Assembly: GCA_009193035.1 (NCBI GenBank)
Contig: SWDT01000049.1
Coordinates: 496,001 to 560,000 of the forward strand
DNA: 64,000 nucleotides
From: Halicephalobus mephisto
Taxonomy: Eukaryota; Nematoda; Chromadorea; Rhabditida; Panagrolaimidae
Direction: 5' to 3'
Under the pieces are notes generated by a model. That model saw only the letters and a list, made by a program, of their open reading frames with translations. It ran no database searches and was not told the origin of the DNA. The position numbers and the translations under genes are program-made. Shown here piece by piece: positions 11,234-22,001 of the stretch (position 1 is its first letter; each line of letters opens with the position of its first letter).

Positions 11234-11459
11234 TTGTTTTTTGTTATGGTTTTTGTCAATTGAAAGAAAATAAATTATTTTTTGTTTGAATTGGCGCGCT
11301 TTCAGAAATGGAAAATGTCTCGAAAAGAAAATAAAAAAATTTATTGTATTTTTTGAATTTTTTGCGTCGGAGTTATTTTAAATTTTTTTTGTTTTCGTTA
11401 TTGTTGAATATTTTTTATTTTTTAATAATTTTTTTGTAATTTTTATTTTTACAATAATT

Positions 11460-13638
11460 ATGGATTTTTATTGTTCTTTGAAAGATGCTACGGAAGTTAA
11501 AGAATGCTATCAAGGACACGGATTTGCTGCAATTCACATTGGTCAACCTATAGGGTAAATTTTAGAAATTTATTTTATTTTTTATTTAGGAATTTTTTTA
11601 GAAAAAGAATTGCAATTAGGAAATGTGGATTTGGGACTTTTTCAACTGCTTGGCTTTGCTACAATATCCCGAGGAAACAATTTACTGTTTTGAAGATTCT
11701 GAAAGCTGATTGTGCTCCTGATTTAGTTAGTGCCGAACTTCGAGTGAGTTTTTATAGATATCTAAATATAGAAATTAAGAATTTTTCGATATAAAAATTT
11801 AAAACTACAATATATCAAGTTAAAACTTTTTGATATAGATAGTTAGAACTTTTTTATATAAAAATTAAGAATTTTACAATAGATAAAGTTGGAATTCTTT
11901 GATATATAAACTTGGATTTTTTGATATATAAATTTTGAACTTTTTGATATAAAAATTAAGAATTTTACAATAGATAAAGTTGGAGTTTTTTGATATATAA
12001 ACTTGGATTTTTTATATATAAATTTAAAATTTGTTGATATATAAATTTAGAAGTTTAGGTATGTTAATTAATTACTTTTGATATATAAATTGGAATTTTT
12101 AGGATAGGAATTGGGTATTTTGAACATAATTTAGCAAATTTAGATGTATAAATGTGCAATTTTAGATGATTAAAAGAATCCAAGCTGAGTTGAGAGTGCA
12201 TAGTGGAGAACGTGGTTCCGAGAGGATTCTGGAGGTTTTTCACAATGGTAGACTCCACACTGATTACCGTAACGATTTTTCGTTTGATGAATATGGTCCA
12301 CGAAACAGTACTCATTACTTCCTGGAATCGGAGGCCATGGGAGGAACTCTTCGGTGTTTGATGAAAATGAGTCCGATTCAGAAGCTCTCTGTCGCTTCGT
12401 CCTGGAAGATCCTGAATCAAGTGTTCGAAGGAGTGGCTTTTCTCTACGAACGTGGATTGATACATTGTGACTTGAAACCTGAAAATGTTCTTTTTTCGAT
12501 GAAGGATCAAGATGCAGCTAGGATTATCCGGGATATGATGGACAGCAGATACAAGCCAGGTCCTTATGGAAGTGCTTATGATCGATTCAGTCCCAGAAAT
12601 CCCTACAGATTGGACGACATTTTTAGTCAATTACTGAGAATTCTGCCTGAACCAGAAAACGGAAGTTTCGATTTGGACGAATTCATCGCAAATCCGTTTT
12701 TCAACGTCAAAATCACGGATTTGGGGACAGTAGTCAAATCCCGTGCTGATGTTTCCTACGAACTCGGGACATTCCCCTACCGTCCTCCAGAAAGTCTGCT
12801 TCAATGTCCCATAACCCCTGGATTCGACATTTGGTCCATGGGAATCATTGTAAGTTTCATTTTTATTTTAAATATAAAAAATAATAAAAATTATGTTTTT
12901 TAATATTTTAAATAATCTTAAATTTTTTTAGAATTTAGTAATATTTATTTATTTAATTTTGTAATGGTAGAATGTTTCAAAATTTTCTAAAAGTATTTAG
13001 AATATTTCAGAATTTAATGAAAATTTTTAAAATTTTAGGTCTTAATTTGAAATCTAGAAATTCGTAAAAATTTTTATTTTGTAATTTTTCGGAATTTTCT
13101 GAAATTTTTAAATTCATATTTGAAATTTTAAATTTCAGGAATTTCTAAAAAATATAAAAATGTTAAATAATTTTGAAATAATATCAATTTTCAATTTTTA
13201 CGTCATTTTTAGGCTTATGAACTTGTTACAGGAAAAGTTCCAATCAACTTTTCCAGAGATGCAATCACAGAAATGACGGAAATAGAAATGAAATTAGGCC
13301 AACTTTATGGACTTGCCAGAACTCTCGGAGTACCTGATGGCAGGATGTATGCTTGTTCTGTTTATCGTGATTATTTTTTCTACGAAAGTGGCAAATTGAA
13401 ACCGAACAAATGGTTCACTTTCACTATTGATGGAGCTATTATTTTCTTCCCGTCTCCCGATGTTCGTCCTATTCCTCAGGAACAACTGCCCATGAGGAAT
13501 TATAAGATCGACGATCTTCTGAGAAACATCGATGGCATGACGAAGGACTACATCCAGCTCGTCGAGACTTGCCTCAAGTACCGAGTCGGATCTAGACCAT
13601 CTGCGGGTAAAATTCTCCAGAAATTTTTCCATGTTTGA
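11460..13638 (+). CDS. SRPK-like serine/threonine protein kinase
   Basis: Predicted 448-aa kinase; exons 11460-11554, 11602-11743, 12166-12849 and 13213-13638, phases consistent. The N terminus (ECYQGHGFAAIHIGQPIG) matches the segment before the kinase core in SR-protein kinases (YCKGGYHLVKIGD). Gly-rich loop GFGTFSTAWL, ATP-anchoring Lys in FTVLKILK, catalytic loop HCDLKPENVL (Cys in place of Arg, as SRPKs have HTD), metal-binding DLG in ITDLG instead of DFG, and PPE in place of APE with the SRPK-like RPPESL. The spacer between catalytic loop and DLG carries a long insert (~80 residues), also an SRPK feature, though here short. Likely substrates are Arg/Ser-rich splicing factors, by family inference. 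The stop codon is 39 bp from the stop of convergent mrpl-20. It appears to be a divergent paralogue rather than the main spk-1. Confidence 0.8.
11744..12165. repeat. Kinase intron 2 with short GATATATAAA units
   Basis: TTTTTGATATATAAA and AATTAAGAATTTTACAATAG recur many times in this 422-bp intron; the spliced frame is closed inside it. Confidence 0.6.
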
Positions 13639-13677
13639 TTTAGTAATTGTTGAATTGTTTTTTATAAAACTTAAAAA
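13639..13677. promoter_or_regulatory. 39-bp gap between convergent stop codons
   Basis: The kinase (+) ends at 13638 and mrpl-20 (-) at 13678, so their 3' UTRs almost certainly overlap as antisense transcripts. Confidence 0.7.
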
Positions 13678-14654
13678 CTAAAACTCTTCTTCTCTAAGTT
13701 TCCTAGGAGGATTAGTGTGGTTCTCCGCCGGACCTCTTGGATAGTACTTGGGCTTGAGGAATGGCTTGTCGTGAAGGTCGGGAGAAGTCACGATGTTGTC
13801 CAGTTCGCCTTTGTCTGTGATCATCGCTTTTCCGGATTCTTCGGTGAGTTTCTTGCAGAGATCCACGAGAGTCTTGAATGTTCTGGGTTCGTAGATGGCC
13901 AATTGTGACAGAACGACGTTGTCGAGCAAAATGTGCGCTTCCTCGAGTCTGGATCTCAAATCCTTGTATTCCATGTGATGTTCCGCAAGTGCAGCATGCA
14001 ATCTTTGTTCAGAGTACTGAAATAATTATATTATTGTAAAAATCAAACATGGAAATTGTTGCGAAATTGTTTTGATGAGGATTTTTAACATTTCAGGAAC
14101 TAAAATGGTCTGAAATTTTGGTTTCTGTGGTAGATATTTTGTACTTTTGTGTGATTTGGTAATTAATGTTGTGAAACTATATTCTAATCAAGATGGATTT
14201 GGGATCTTCTAGATCAGGGTCATACAAGAGCCGAAACCTTTGCTTTCGAGGGTTAATGTTCATATATGAAAATACTAATAAATATCCAAAATACCAAAAC
14301 TGACACCAAACTACCCCGTGGGAAGTAGATTGCTTCATTTGTTAATGCAAATTTCAATTAAAAAACTCACAAATTGTTCGCTTCGTTGTTCGTCGATCCT
14401 CTGCATGTCCATATAGTGGAGAATCTTGTTCAATTTCTGGTGTCCTTGACGGACTGTGTCTCTGCCCGATCCATATTGCCACTAAAAACAAAATTCATAT
14501 ATGAAACAGTATTAGGTAAGGGTAGGTAACTTACAGCAATGAATCTTCTCAATCTCTCTCGTTTCGGCCAAATCGACGGTTTAGGAATCACGTGAAATGG
14601 ATGATATGAGCTGTTGATGATTCTGCGAAGTAGAGCAACATCAGAAAACTTCAT
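13678..14654 (-). CDS. mrpl-20: Mitochondrial large-subunit ribosomal protein bL20m
   Basis: Component of the mitochondrial ribosome large subunit. Minus exons 14654-14535, 14481-14371 and 14016-13678, all phase 0, give 189 aa. The signature of bL20m is the block LDNVVLSQLAIYEPRTFKTL, equal in position to [20 protein letters not shown] of animal MRPL20, following a basic helical region (WPKRERLRRFIAW, RDTVRQGHQKLNKILHYMDM). The N terminus (MKFSDVALLRRIINSS) is amphipathic and basic, suitable for mitochondrial import. A C-terminal extension of about 60 residues (ending ...RKLREEEF) goes beyond the usual family end. The ATG at 14654 was chosen because the conserved part starts right after; the frame is open further upstream into a repeat array. 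Intron 2 carries a dispersed repeat. Confidence 0.85.
14045..14345. repeat. Dispersed repeat copy in mrpl-20 intron 2
   Basis: Contains GATTTGGGATCTTCTAGATC, TTCATATATGAAAATACTAA and CACCAAACTACCCCGT. The same ordered words occur at 44515-44945 and, inverted, at 16255-16545. Confidence 0.7.
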
Positions 14655-14754
14655 TTGAGACCGATAATGGAGGAAGTTCTTGGATTTTTCGATTTCGAAA
14701 TTAGTTATCCAATTTTCAAAGATATTAACGAAAACCGAAAATTTTTGGAAAACC

Positions 14755-15460
14755 TGTCTGACAACCTTCTCGCACTTATCTCTGAAATTCAAGACAATTA
14801 AATCCTTACCAACAAAAAATACCCAAAAACGTAGGTAAATCTGATTAACAACTCTCGCACTGGTCCTTATAAAATTAGGACGATTAAATTTCTAACACCA
14901 AATTAAAACCAGATAAATTAGAAAAATCTACTCACTAACGCTCTCGCACTGGTCCTTGTAAAAATAGGAAAATTAAATTTCTAAGATTACAAACATATAC
15001 CTAAAAATCTAAGTAAGTCTGTCTAGTAATCTTCTCGCACTGGTTTCTCAACATTTTGACTGCTAAATCTCTGGCGTTATGAACAAATGGTAAAAAAAAG
15101 AAATCTGTCCAACAAGTCACATTGGTCCTTAGACAATTTTGACTGTCGAGTTTTCAGCGGTATAAACAAGTGGCCGAATTCGTGGGAAAATCTGTCCAAC
15201 AACTTTTCGGATTGGTCCCCGGAAATTTTTGACTTAAAATCGTTGTCATTTTGGACAAGTAGCCAAATTCGTGGGAAATTTGTCCAAGAACTATCTCGCA
15301 TTGGTTTTTGTGCAAAAAATTGCGTAGAAAAAATCGCTCTTTTTATAAACGGATTTTTGATTTTAATTTTACATTTACTGAGATACCTTAACGATGAAAC
15401 ATCGATCATTTTCTTTCCAGCGTATGTCTGTGTAGATTGCGGCCACTTGTTCATTTGGCG
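14755..15460. repeat. Diverged tandem array upstream of mrpl-20
   Basis: Units of about 85-90 bp with CTCGCACTGGTCCTT followed by AAATTTCTAA are seen at ~14770, 14850, 14945, 15035, 15115 and 15200-15310. Open frames of about 125-150 codons on both strands (15077-15536) follow the array and are not credible genes. Confidence 0.6.
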
Positions 15461-15659
15461 TTTGTTTGCCCTTTGGCAACGAGTCGTTGAAATTTCCGAT
15501 TTTTTAGTACCTTTTATTCCAAAATGGCATTGTTAAAATTTTTGGGATTTAATCTTTGAACATTTGCGTTGGGAAAGAAAAAACTTTCTTTTTCTTTTAT
15601 TTTTTATTTTCGGGATATTGTTTTTCGATTTTATATTTTAAATTTTCTTACAGCTTTAT

Positions 15660-15806
15660 TTTTTAAACAAGGATAAATGCTCAACAAAGTTGTGGTTTGA
15701 TCGGGTCCTGCGATGCGTCAGTTTGGATTATCGGTGAGTTTTGATATATGAACTTTTATTTTCTACAGTATTGGTTGAATATATTTTTAAAAATAATTTT
15801 TTTCAG
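15660..15806 (+). promoter_or_regulatory. bre-4 5' UTR exon and intron
   Basis: A GC-richer stretch ending TTATCG at 15733 meets a good donor (gtgagt), and TTTTTTTCAG at 15806 is the acceptor 41 bp before the bre-4 ATG. Confidence 0.5.
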
Positions 15807-15847
15807 AAACGGTTATTTGAATTTTGTAAATTTTCAAACATTTTGAA

Positions 15848-18154
15848 ATGGTGCGAAGCTCTGTGTTCTCAATTCTACGGATGTCGAGCAATTTCAAAAA
15901 ATTACTTTTTGTTTTAACTGGCTTTGGTTTAATCTACTTTGCTTTGGTATCAGTGTTTTCAACTCAAAATTCAGAAGTACTTACGTATTCTATATCCTAT
16001 CCCAAGTTCAATTCTGCTATTCAAAACAGGTTTTTTATGGATTTGTTTATGTTATAACTTCTCCGATTTCAGCAAATCGATATCCAATGTGTATCCAGTC
16101 GATCCGGCAAAACTAAAAATTCCAGTGACTGCGAAAGGAAAAGATGACGATTTGATACCGTTATCGGAAAATATTTTAAAACAAGACGAAATACAAGAGT
16201 CAAAAGGAAACCTGACCTGTCCAGCAATTGAAAAAAACAAACAACTTTGTAAGTTACATTACTACTGTTACTGTCGTCGTTTTTACAACTTGTTTCGACA
16301 GGGTACCTTGGTGTTACGGTTTTTCAGCTTTGTAGTGGTTTCATATACGATCATTAATCCCCGAGGGTGGATAAAGACTGTGTCCCGTGCATTCTAATCC
16401 ATAACTTTCTAGATCCATCTAAGCGGGATTTATTTTTAACAGATTAATTACGAAATCACTTGAGATTACGAAATAATCATCACGTAAAACCGAAATTGTA
16501 GGATACTTTAGTTTCCAAAAATTCCCAAAAATCCACGTCGAGATTATCACGTAAAAATTCGTTTTTAATTTTTACAATAATATAATTAAAAATAAAATTG
16601 CAGATTACTGTAGTTTTTAAAATTTAACAAAAACCAAACTTTTGTGGAAAATATTTTTTATTTTTTAATATTGTGTAATTTTTAGTGGGTCATATACCTC
16701 AAGCCGGATTGCTGATTGAAGATTTGACAGAAGACGAAATTGTAGCTGCTCATCCTACGATTCGTCCTGGTGGTCATTGGAAACCTTCTGATTGTTTGCC
16801 AGATAAAAAAGTGGCCGTTGTTATTCCTTATCGAGACCGACACAGTCATTTAATGAGATTATTGAATTATTTATTTCCAATTCTTCAAAGACAATTATTA
16901 GATTTTCGGTTTATCGTAACTGAACAGGTTTATTTTAATTTTTAATTTTTAATTATGTTTATTTATTAAATTTAGGAAGGAAATGATCTTTTTAACAAAG
17001 GCAGAATCATGAATGCCGCATTTTTACTAGCAGAAAAACTCGAAGTTGATTGTGTGATTTTCCATGATGTCGACATGTTTCCTCAAGACGACCGGACTCC
17101 GTACAATTGTCCCGAGCAACCGAGACACATAGGGGCATATGTTAGTAATTTAGGATACCAGTAAGTTTTTTATTTTCTTTGACAACTAAAAATCTTTAAA
17201 AAAGCACAATTCTTAGAAAAATTAAAAATTAACATTTTAAACAATTTTTTCAGAATAGTTAGAAATAATTTCTTATATAACTAATCCTAAAAAATGAGCA
17301 TGAAATTTTATATTTATTCTTAATTCAAAAATTTCTCCATATATTTGAAAAAAATATAATTCTGAATTATTACGAAATCACCTAACACCAAAATTTTGGG
17401 TTACTGTAGGTTCTAAAAGCTTTGAAACAGTTTCGTCAAAAAATTCATATATTATTTTTTAGAATATTTTATTGAATACGAAATAACCTAAAAACCAAAA
17501 TTGTTTTATCGTTTAGTTTTCAGAAACTTAAAAAATTTGTGTCGAGACAATTTTGAAACGAAACTTATTCCAGATTTTTAAAATAGTAAAAAAAAATTAA
17601 TGAAAAGAATTTTAGATTATGGTACAATGAACTGGTTGGAGGTGTCCTAGCAATGACAATGAACGATTATAGAGCTATAAATGGATATTCTAATCTATAT
17701 TGGGCTTGGGGCGGAGAAGACGATGATATGGGAAAACGAATATTGTCGCAAAATATGACAATTGAAAGACCAAATCAAGCTTATGCAAGATATTCGATGT
17801 TGAAACATGGAAAAAGGAAAAGAACAGCTCCGAAATTAATGTAAGTTTTTAGATTGAAATTAATAATTGTCAATTTTAAAAAATTTTTGTTTTTTGAAAA
17901 TTTTGAACAAAAATTAGATTTAAAAAATTTTTGAAATTATTTAGAAAATTGACATTTTTAGGGATTAGTAATATTTTTAATTTTTATATTTTTTTAGTTA
18001 TAAATTGCTGGAATCAGCTGAAACTCGATGGGAAACAGATGGCGTCAATGACACTAGTTTGTGGAATGTTGTCAAAGTTGATCTCAAACCGCTCTATTAT
18101 CATTTGTTGGTTGATGTGGGGACTCCTCCAGAAGTTTGGCGTTCGGAAAATTGA
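15848..18154 (+). CDS. bre-4: Beta-1,4-N-acetylgalactosaminyl/galactosyltransferase (BRE-4-like)
   Basis: Golgi type II membrane enzyme of family GT7 (B4GALT). In C. elegans BRE-4 adds beta-1,4-GalNAc in arthroseries glycolipid synthesis and its loss gives resistance to Bt crystal protein; orthology here is inferred from best fit. Exons 15848-16029, 16073-16248, 16686-16927, 16976-17160, 17616-17840 and 17998-18154 give 388 aa, close to the family size. Signal anchor at ~18-37 (LLFVLTGFGLIYFALVSVF), stem region, then conserved HIPQAG, GGHWKPSDC, VAVVIPYRDRHSHL, the nucleotide-sugar motif FHDVDMFPQDD (DVD), LVGGVLAMT, and the metal/acceptor motif YWAWGGEDDDM. C-terminal residues (WNVVKVDLKPLYYHLLVDV) close the catalytic domain. 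The alternative is another B4GALT (sqv-3 type), less likely by length and stem. Confidence 0.85.
16255..16545. repeat. Dispersed repeat copy (inverted) in bre-4 intron 2
   Basis: Read on the minus strand this contains TTAGATGGATCTAGAAAG, GGGGATTAATGATCGTATATG and CACCAAGGTACCCTGTCG, the same order as in mrpl-20 and egl-10 introns. Confidence 0.6.
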
Positions 18155-18413
18155 ATTATAATTAAGCATCTAATCTAATCATTCTCAGGGTCTCGGAATT
18201 TTAATTTTGCCTCAGTTTGTAATTTTTGTCTTGCTGCGTGGATACTTTTATACTTTAATACGTGGTATCACCGCCCTGCGTGATTTTTTTGCCTTTGCAG
18301 TTATCAAATTTTATTCCTAAATAACTTTGCATAATTGATACCTAGAAATTTCCTAAAGATTTATAAAAGTAATGAATAAGGCAAGATGGCAGTTTTTAGA
18401 TTTTAAAAAAAAT
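18155..18413. other. Short 3' spacer between convergent bre-4 and Cys-loop receptor genes
   Basis: 259 bp between two stop codons; holds both 3' ends. CTTTAATACGTGGTATCACCG (18254-18275) is mildly GC-richer. Nothing else recognised. Confidence 0.4.
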
Positions 18414-20430
18414 TTAAAAAATATATAAAACAAAGAAAATAATGAGAAATACGATAAAAGCAATAGGAAAAATAAATCTAGAAATGACATCAATGCCATT
18501 GTTTGCAGCAATTCTGACACAAGTTGTGGTTTGTTTTTCGTTAACTTCGTTATCGATAGGTTGATTTGTGATGACGGTTGAAAGGGGTTCAGCAGATCCA
18601 TCACGAATTCCCAAAGGAGCATAACGGGTGACTCGTCGATGAACTCCACAACCGATTACGAGGAAGTACTCGACGAGAGAGAAAAATGTGAAAAGAAGAC
18701 ATCCGAGAAGCCAGAATTTCGGAGCTCCAGAGAGATTAGAAGCATCTGGATGGAAAAGCTGGAAAATAATTTTCTTTTATTTAATTTATGTAATTTTGTA
18801 GTTTTTTGATAGAGAAAAAATAACTAGATTAACATTTTTGGAAAAAATATTTAGAATGAGACAATCAGTACTTCGAATTGTCAAAGTTAATAATTAGAGG
18901 TTGGAATTAAAATTAGGGTTTTTCTATTTCAAAAAACTTTTAATTTACCTAACCTTTTTCAGTTTAGATGTGATTTCTGAATTGTGTCTTAACCAAAAAT
19001 CTGTGTTTCGTACTATCAAGGTTAGTAATTGAAGGTCAAAGTTAAAATTACAAGTTTCATCTTGACACCAAAAATTCCGAGTCATGTTTGGATTAGGAAA
19101 ATCTAGCTAATTTTCAACCATGAATTTGGATAAAATAAATTTTTAAAATAGGAAAATTCACAGATGTTTCTCAATACGAAAGTTCAAACTTGGACCTCTG
19201 ACTATGAGTTTCGATTTTGATAATCCGACGTACTGGAGATGATCATATTTTCTAAGGGTTTGTGTAAAAAAAGCTCAGTTACCTAGATTCTTTGATTTTA
19301 ACTTACCAAGAAAATTGCGAAAATTGCAAATGGCAAAGCGGCAGAGAAGGTTCGAGGAACGGACCAGCTTCCGTGGATGAAGAAATGAAGCCAACTTGCG
19401 ATGACGAGAAGCAATGTAGGAAGGAAGAATCTCAAATAAGCATCACAAGAAGATCCGGTAAATGTTACAGTAACGTCGACACAGGAATGGACTCCTACGG
19501 TGTAGTTGCCAACACAGTCGCCTGCGTAGGCTTCTGAAAAAGCATAAGGTCCGTCGAGGAGTTCCTTGCTGACTTCCACGGGGACAATCGTCGGGGGATT
19601 GTTGGCCCAGAGATAAACGACATCGTCGATATCGTAGGCATAGGAACTAAGTCTGATTTTGAAAGATCGTTGATTTATGAATGGAAAACTCGATCCAGAT
19701 TCCACGGGAACGATGATGACCTTCTGTTCGCTGGATCTGACATATCCACTGGGCTCGACGATGAACCGATTTCGATGACTGTTGTCTTGATTGATTTCTT
19801 GGGCACTCGTGAAATAAGTGTCCGGTTGCCAGACATTCTTATTCAAAGGTACTGTAATTTCGTCGATTCTTTCTCTAGGATCGACTTCGTAAGCCAGTCG
19901 GGAATCTTCGTATTGTTGCCGTAAGTAAAGATCAACAGTGGCTGTTTGACCTTCCCATTTTACTCTGTTGATGAATACAGAAACGATTATGATGATGGAC
20001 GAATGGTCGGCGGAATCTCGAACAGGAGGTCTGACATTGGGGTCGTATTCGGAGAACATTCGGGACACAATCTGACTTTCGGTCCCGATCTGTCTCGATC
20101 GGAGGGCTTTGTGGTGAACAGAAGCATGGACGTAGGCTTCTGACGAGCTGAAAAATAATTCATAAAATCTCAAAAGTTTAAAAAATTTAAAAAATAAAAA
20201 AAATTGTAACCGAAAAAATTTAAAAAATAAAAAAATTGTAACCGAAAAAATTTAAAAAATCAAAAAAATTGTAACCGAAAAAGTTTAAAAAATCATGTTT
20301 TCGTGTCAGGATTGGAAATATTTCAACACGAAAATCTTAATTTCATTATTGGTTTGATTTAAGTTATTAGAAAATTTACTTACCAAATCAAAAATAACGT
20401 CAAAAACAAATACAATTGTTTTCTCGCCAT
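18414..20430 (-). CDS. Cys-loop ligand-gated ion channel subunit with divergent pore helix
   Basis: Pentameric receptor subunit of 410 aa; minus exons 20430-20384, 20147-19307 and 18758-18414. Residues 1-19 are a signal peptide (MARKQLYLFLTLFLICSSEA). The extracellular domain shows the WQPDTYFTSA block and the 13-residue Cys loop (CVGNYTVGVHSC). M1 is FFLPTLLLVIASWL; M2 follows SVPRTFSAALPFAIFAIFL; M3 is FWLLGCLLFTFFSLVEYFLVI; M4 is the C-terminal FIFPIAFIVFLIIFFVLYIF. The usual anion-channel PAR at the start of M2 is here VPRT, with the Ala absent, and the normally Thr/Ser-lined M2 is almost wholly hydrophobic with an internal Pro. The TTTTTCAG directly before ATG fits a trans-splice site. 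Intron 2 (18759-19306) hosts a repeat with an inverted copy near 29.5 kb. Ligand and ion selectivity cannot be read from sequence. Confidence 0.85.
18855..19228 (-). repeat. Dispersed ~350-bp repeat in receptor intron; inverted copy at 29335-29690
   Basis: Reverse complement of 29335-29690 with few differences: shared words include GACTCGGAATTTTT, GAAACATCTGTGAATTTTCC and TTTTTGGTTAAGACACAATTC. Probably a non-autonomous mobile element. Confidence 0.85.
20165..20290. repeat. Short tandem array in receptor intron 1
   Basis: ATTGTAACCGAAAAAATTTAAAAAAT repeats about three times with a ~37-bp period. Confidence 0.6.
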
Positions 20431-20858
20431 CTGAAAAATTAGATTACTGTAATTTTTAAAATCCATTACAATTTAAAAAATAAAAATTATTCTAAAATAA
20501 ATTTTACAATTTTTCAAAGTAAATTTATTTTTTAAAATTTTATAATTGAAAAGATTAATTTTTTAAAAATTATTTTTTAAAGCAATTATGTGATCGATTG
20601 CGGGTTTTAGATAAGCAAAAATAAAAATAAAATTTTTGTGGTTAAAAACTTTCGAAAAAGCCGGGATCGATCGGGATAAATTTCAACTTAAGTCGAAAAA
20701 CCAAGTGAAATGGATAAAGCCGGAAATCTCGAAATTGCGAGAAAACAAACAATTTGAAAAGTGACAAAAAATTTATTTCCTCTAATTTGAAACTAAACAA
20801 ATAACAAACTTTGATTCTTTAAATATTTCAAAATTTAAATTTTGCTTCAAAAAAATTT

Positions 20859-21059
20859 TTATAGAAAAAACGTAAACGAGAAATTTGAGAACGGTTTTCT
20901 TTGTAAAATGTGCAATCCAGATGAAAAAAGGGAGATAAATGAGTCCTCGGCATGGCCTTGATCCAACGGCAACTGCTCCACATTGATCCAGTCCGCTTTG
21001 ACGAGTCCGCTTGAGACTAACAAGTCCGTAGGGTAATAATCTTTCCAGCTAGTTGACAA
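20859..21059 (-). other. Orphan 66-codon open frame, unrecognised
   Basis: Open from about 21059 to a stop at 20859, in a locally GC-richer patch. The start is non-ATG, so it would need to be an exon; CTTGTCAACTAG at about 21048-21059 could be an acceptor. Encodes SWKDYYPTDLLVSSGLVKAD and further mixed residues that look protein-like, then Phe-rich end. No family recognised. Confidence 0.2.
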
Positions 21060-21900
21060 GCAAAAAGGAAAATGTTAGCATAGAAAACACAGGTATTTTA
21101 ATAATTTTGAATAATAAAATACAAATAACAATTATTATGTTTTCTACATAAGAAAATCGAAGATCTCACTCACGCTTTACAGTATCCCATGCTCTGTGAT
21201 ATTTAGACTCTCTTCGGGTGCTTCTTTCCTAATATCATTTCTGTCCCAACACAAGGGTTAGATCTCAAATCAGAATTAATCGATTAAAAAATTAGATCAC
21301 ATTATTCGAATGAGGCACTGAGGAGATGACAAGGATCCGTTAAAGTTAATTGTTTCTGCGATTAGGTTAATTTTAAGTTTAGATTTAAGCTAGAATGGAT
21401 TGAGTTTGATATGTTGAAACGCATATTAAACAAATCAAATCATATTAAATAAATTTAATTATATGAATTTTCTTAATTTCTAACAAAGATTGGTGTTTTT
21501 GAATTTGAATTTGCACGGGTTTGAAAACTTTCCAATGAGCGAGAGCGACCATGCCTTTTCGACTGATCCTATTGGTATATTTGAAAGAAAAATCTGGCCG
21601 GCAAAAAAGGCTGTGTGAAAAATGGGCTGTCACAAAATAGAACAGCTTTCCACGGCAGTGATCGCGGAGCCATCCAGTTGTTTTTCCTGTTGTTTTGGAA
21701 GCGCTTTACTAGCCGCTGTGATTTTTTGATGATGAAATCAATGTCATCAATTTTTCCCATATATATGTTTATTTCTGTTTCTACATCGTTTCTCTAGATC
21801 ATGTTAAATCTGCGAATGACGTGCTAATCCTCTTGCTCATCTCTTCCACTTATATATGACGATTTCGAAATTTATTTTTTAAATCTTATTGCAGTTTCAC
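21060..21900. other. Spacer, no gene supported
   Basis: Mixed AT-rich sequence with a GC-richer island at 21520-21710. Short frames on both strands lack splice support. Probable regulatory space for the LysM gene at its 3' end. Confidence 0.4.
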
Positions 21901-22001
21901 TCAATAATATCACGTGACTATATATCACCAAACATGCCAGTATTGATCATTCATTTTCAGTCTTCCAAGTTCTATCTCCTACTTGCCTAGGAACTCTAAA
22001 A

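Noticed and set aside
12064..12630. 188-codon minus-strand frame
   Set aside because: Antisense shadow of the kinase catalytic exon, which has clear motifs on the plus strand.
15077..15536. Frames of 125-149 codons on both strands
   Set aside because: They follow a diverged repeat array upstream of mrpl-20; no recognisable domain and no splice logic.
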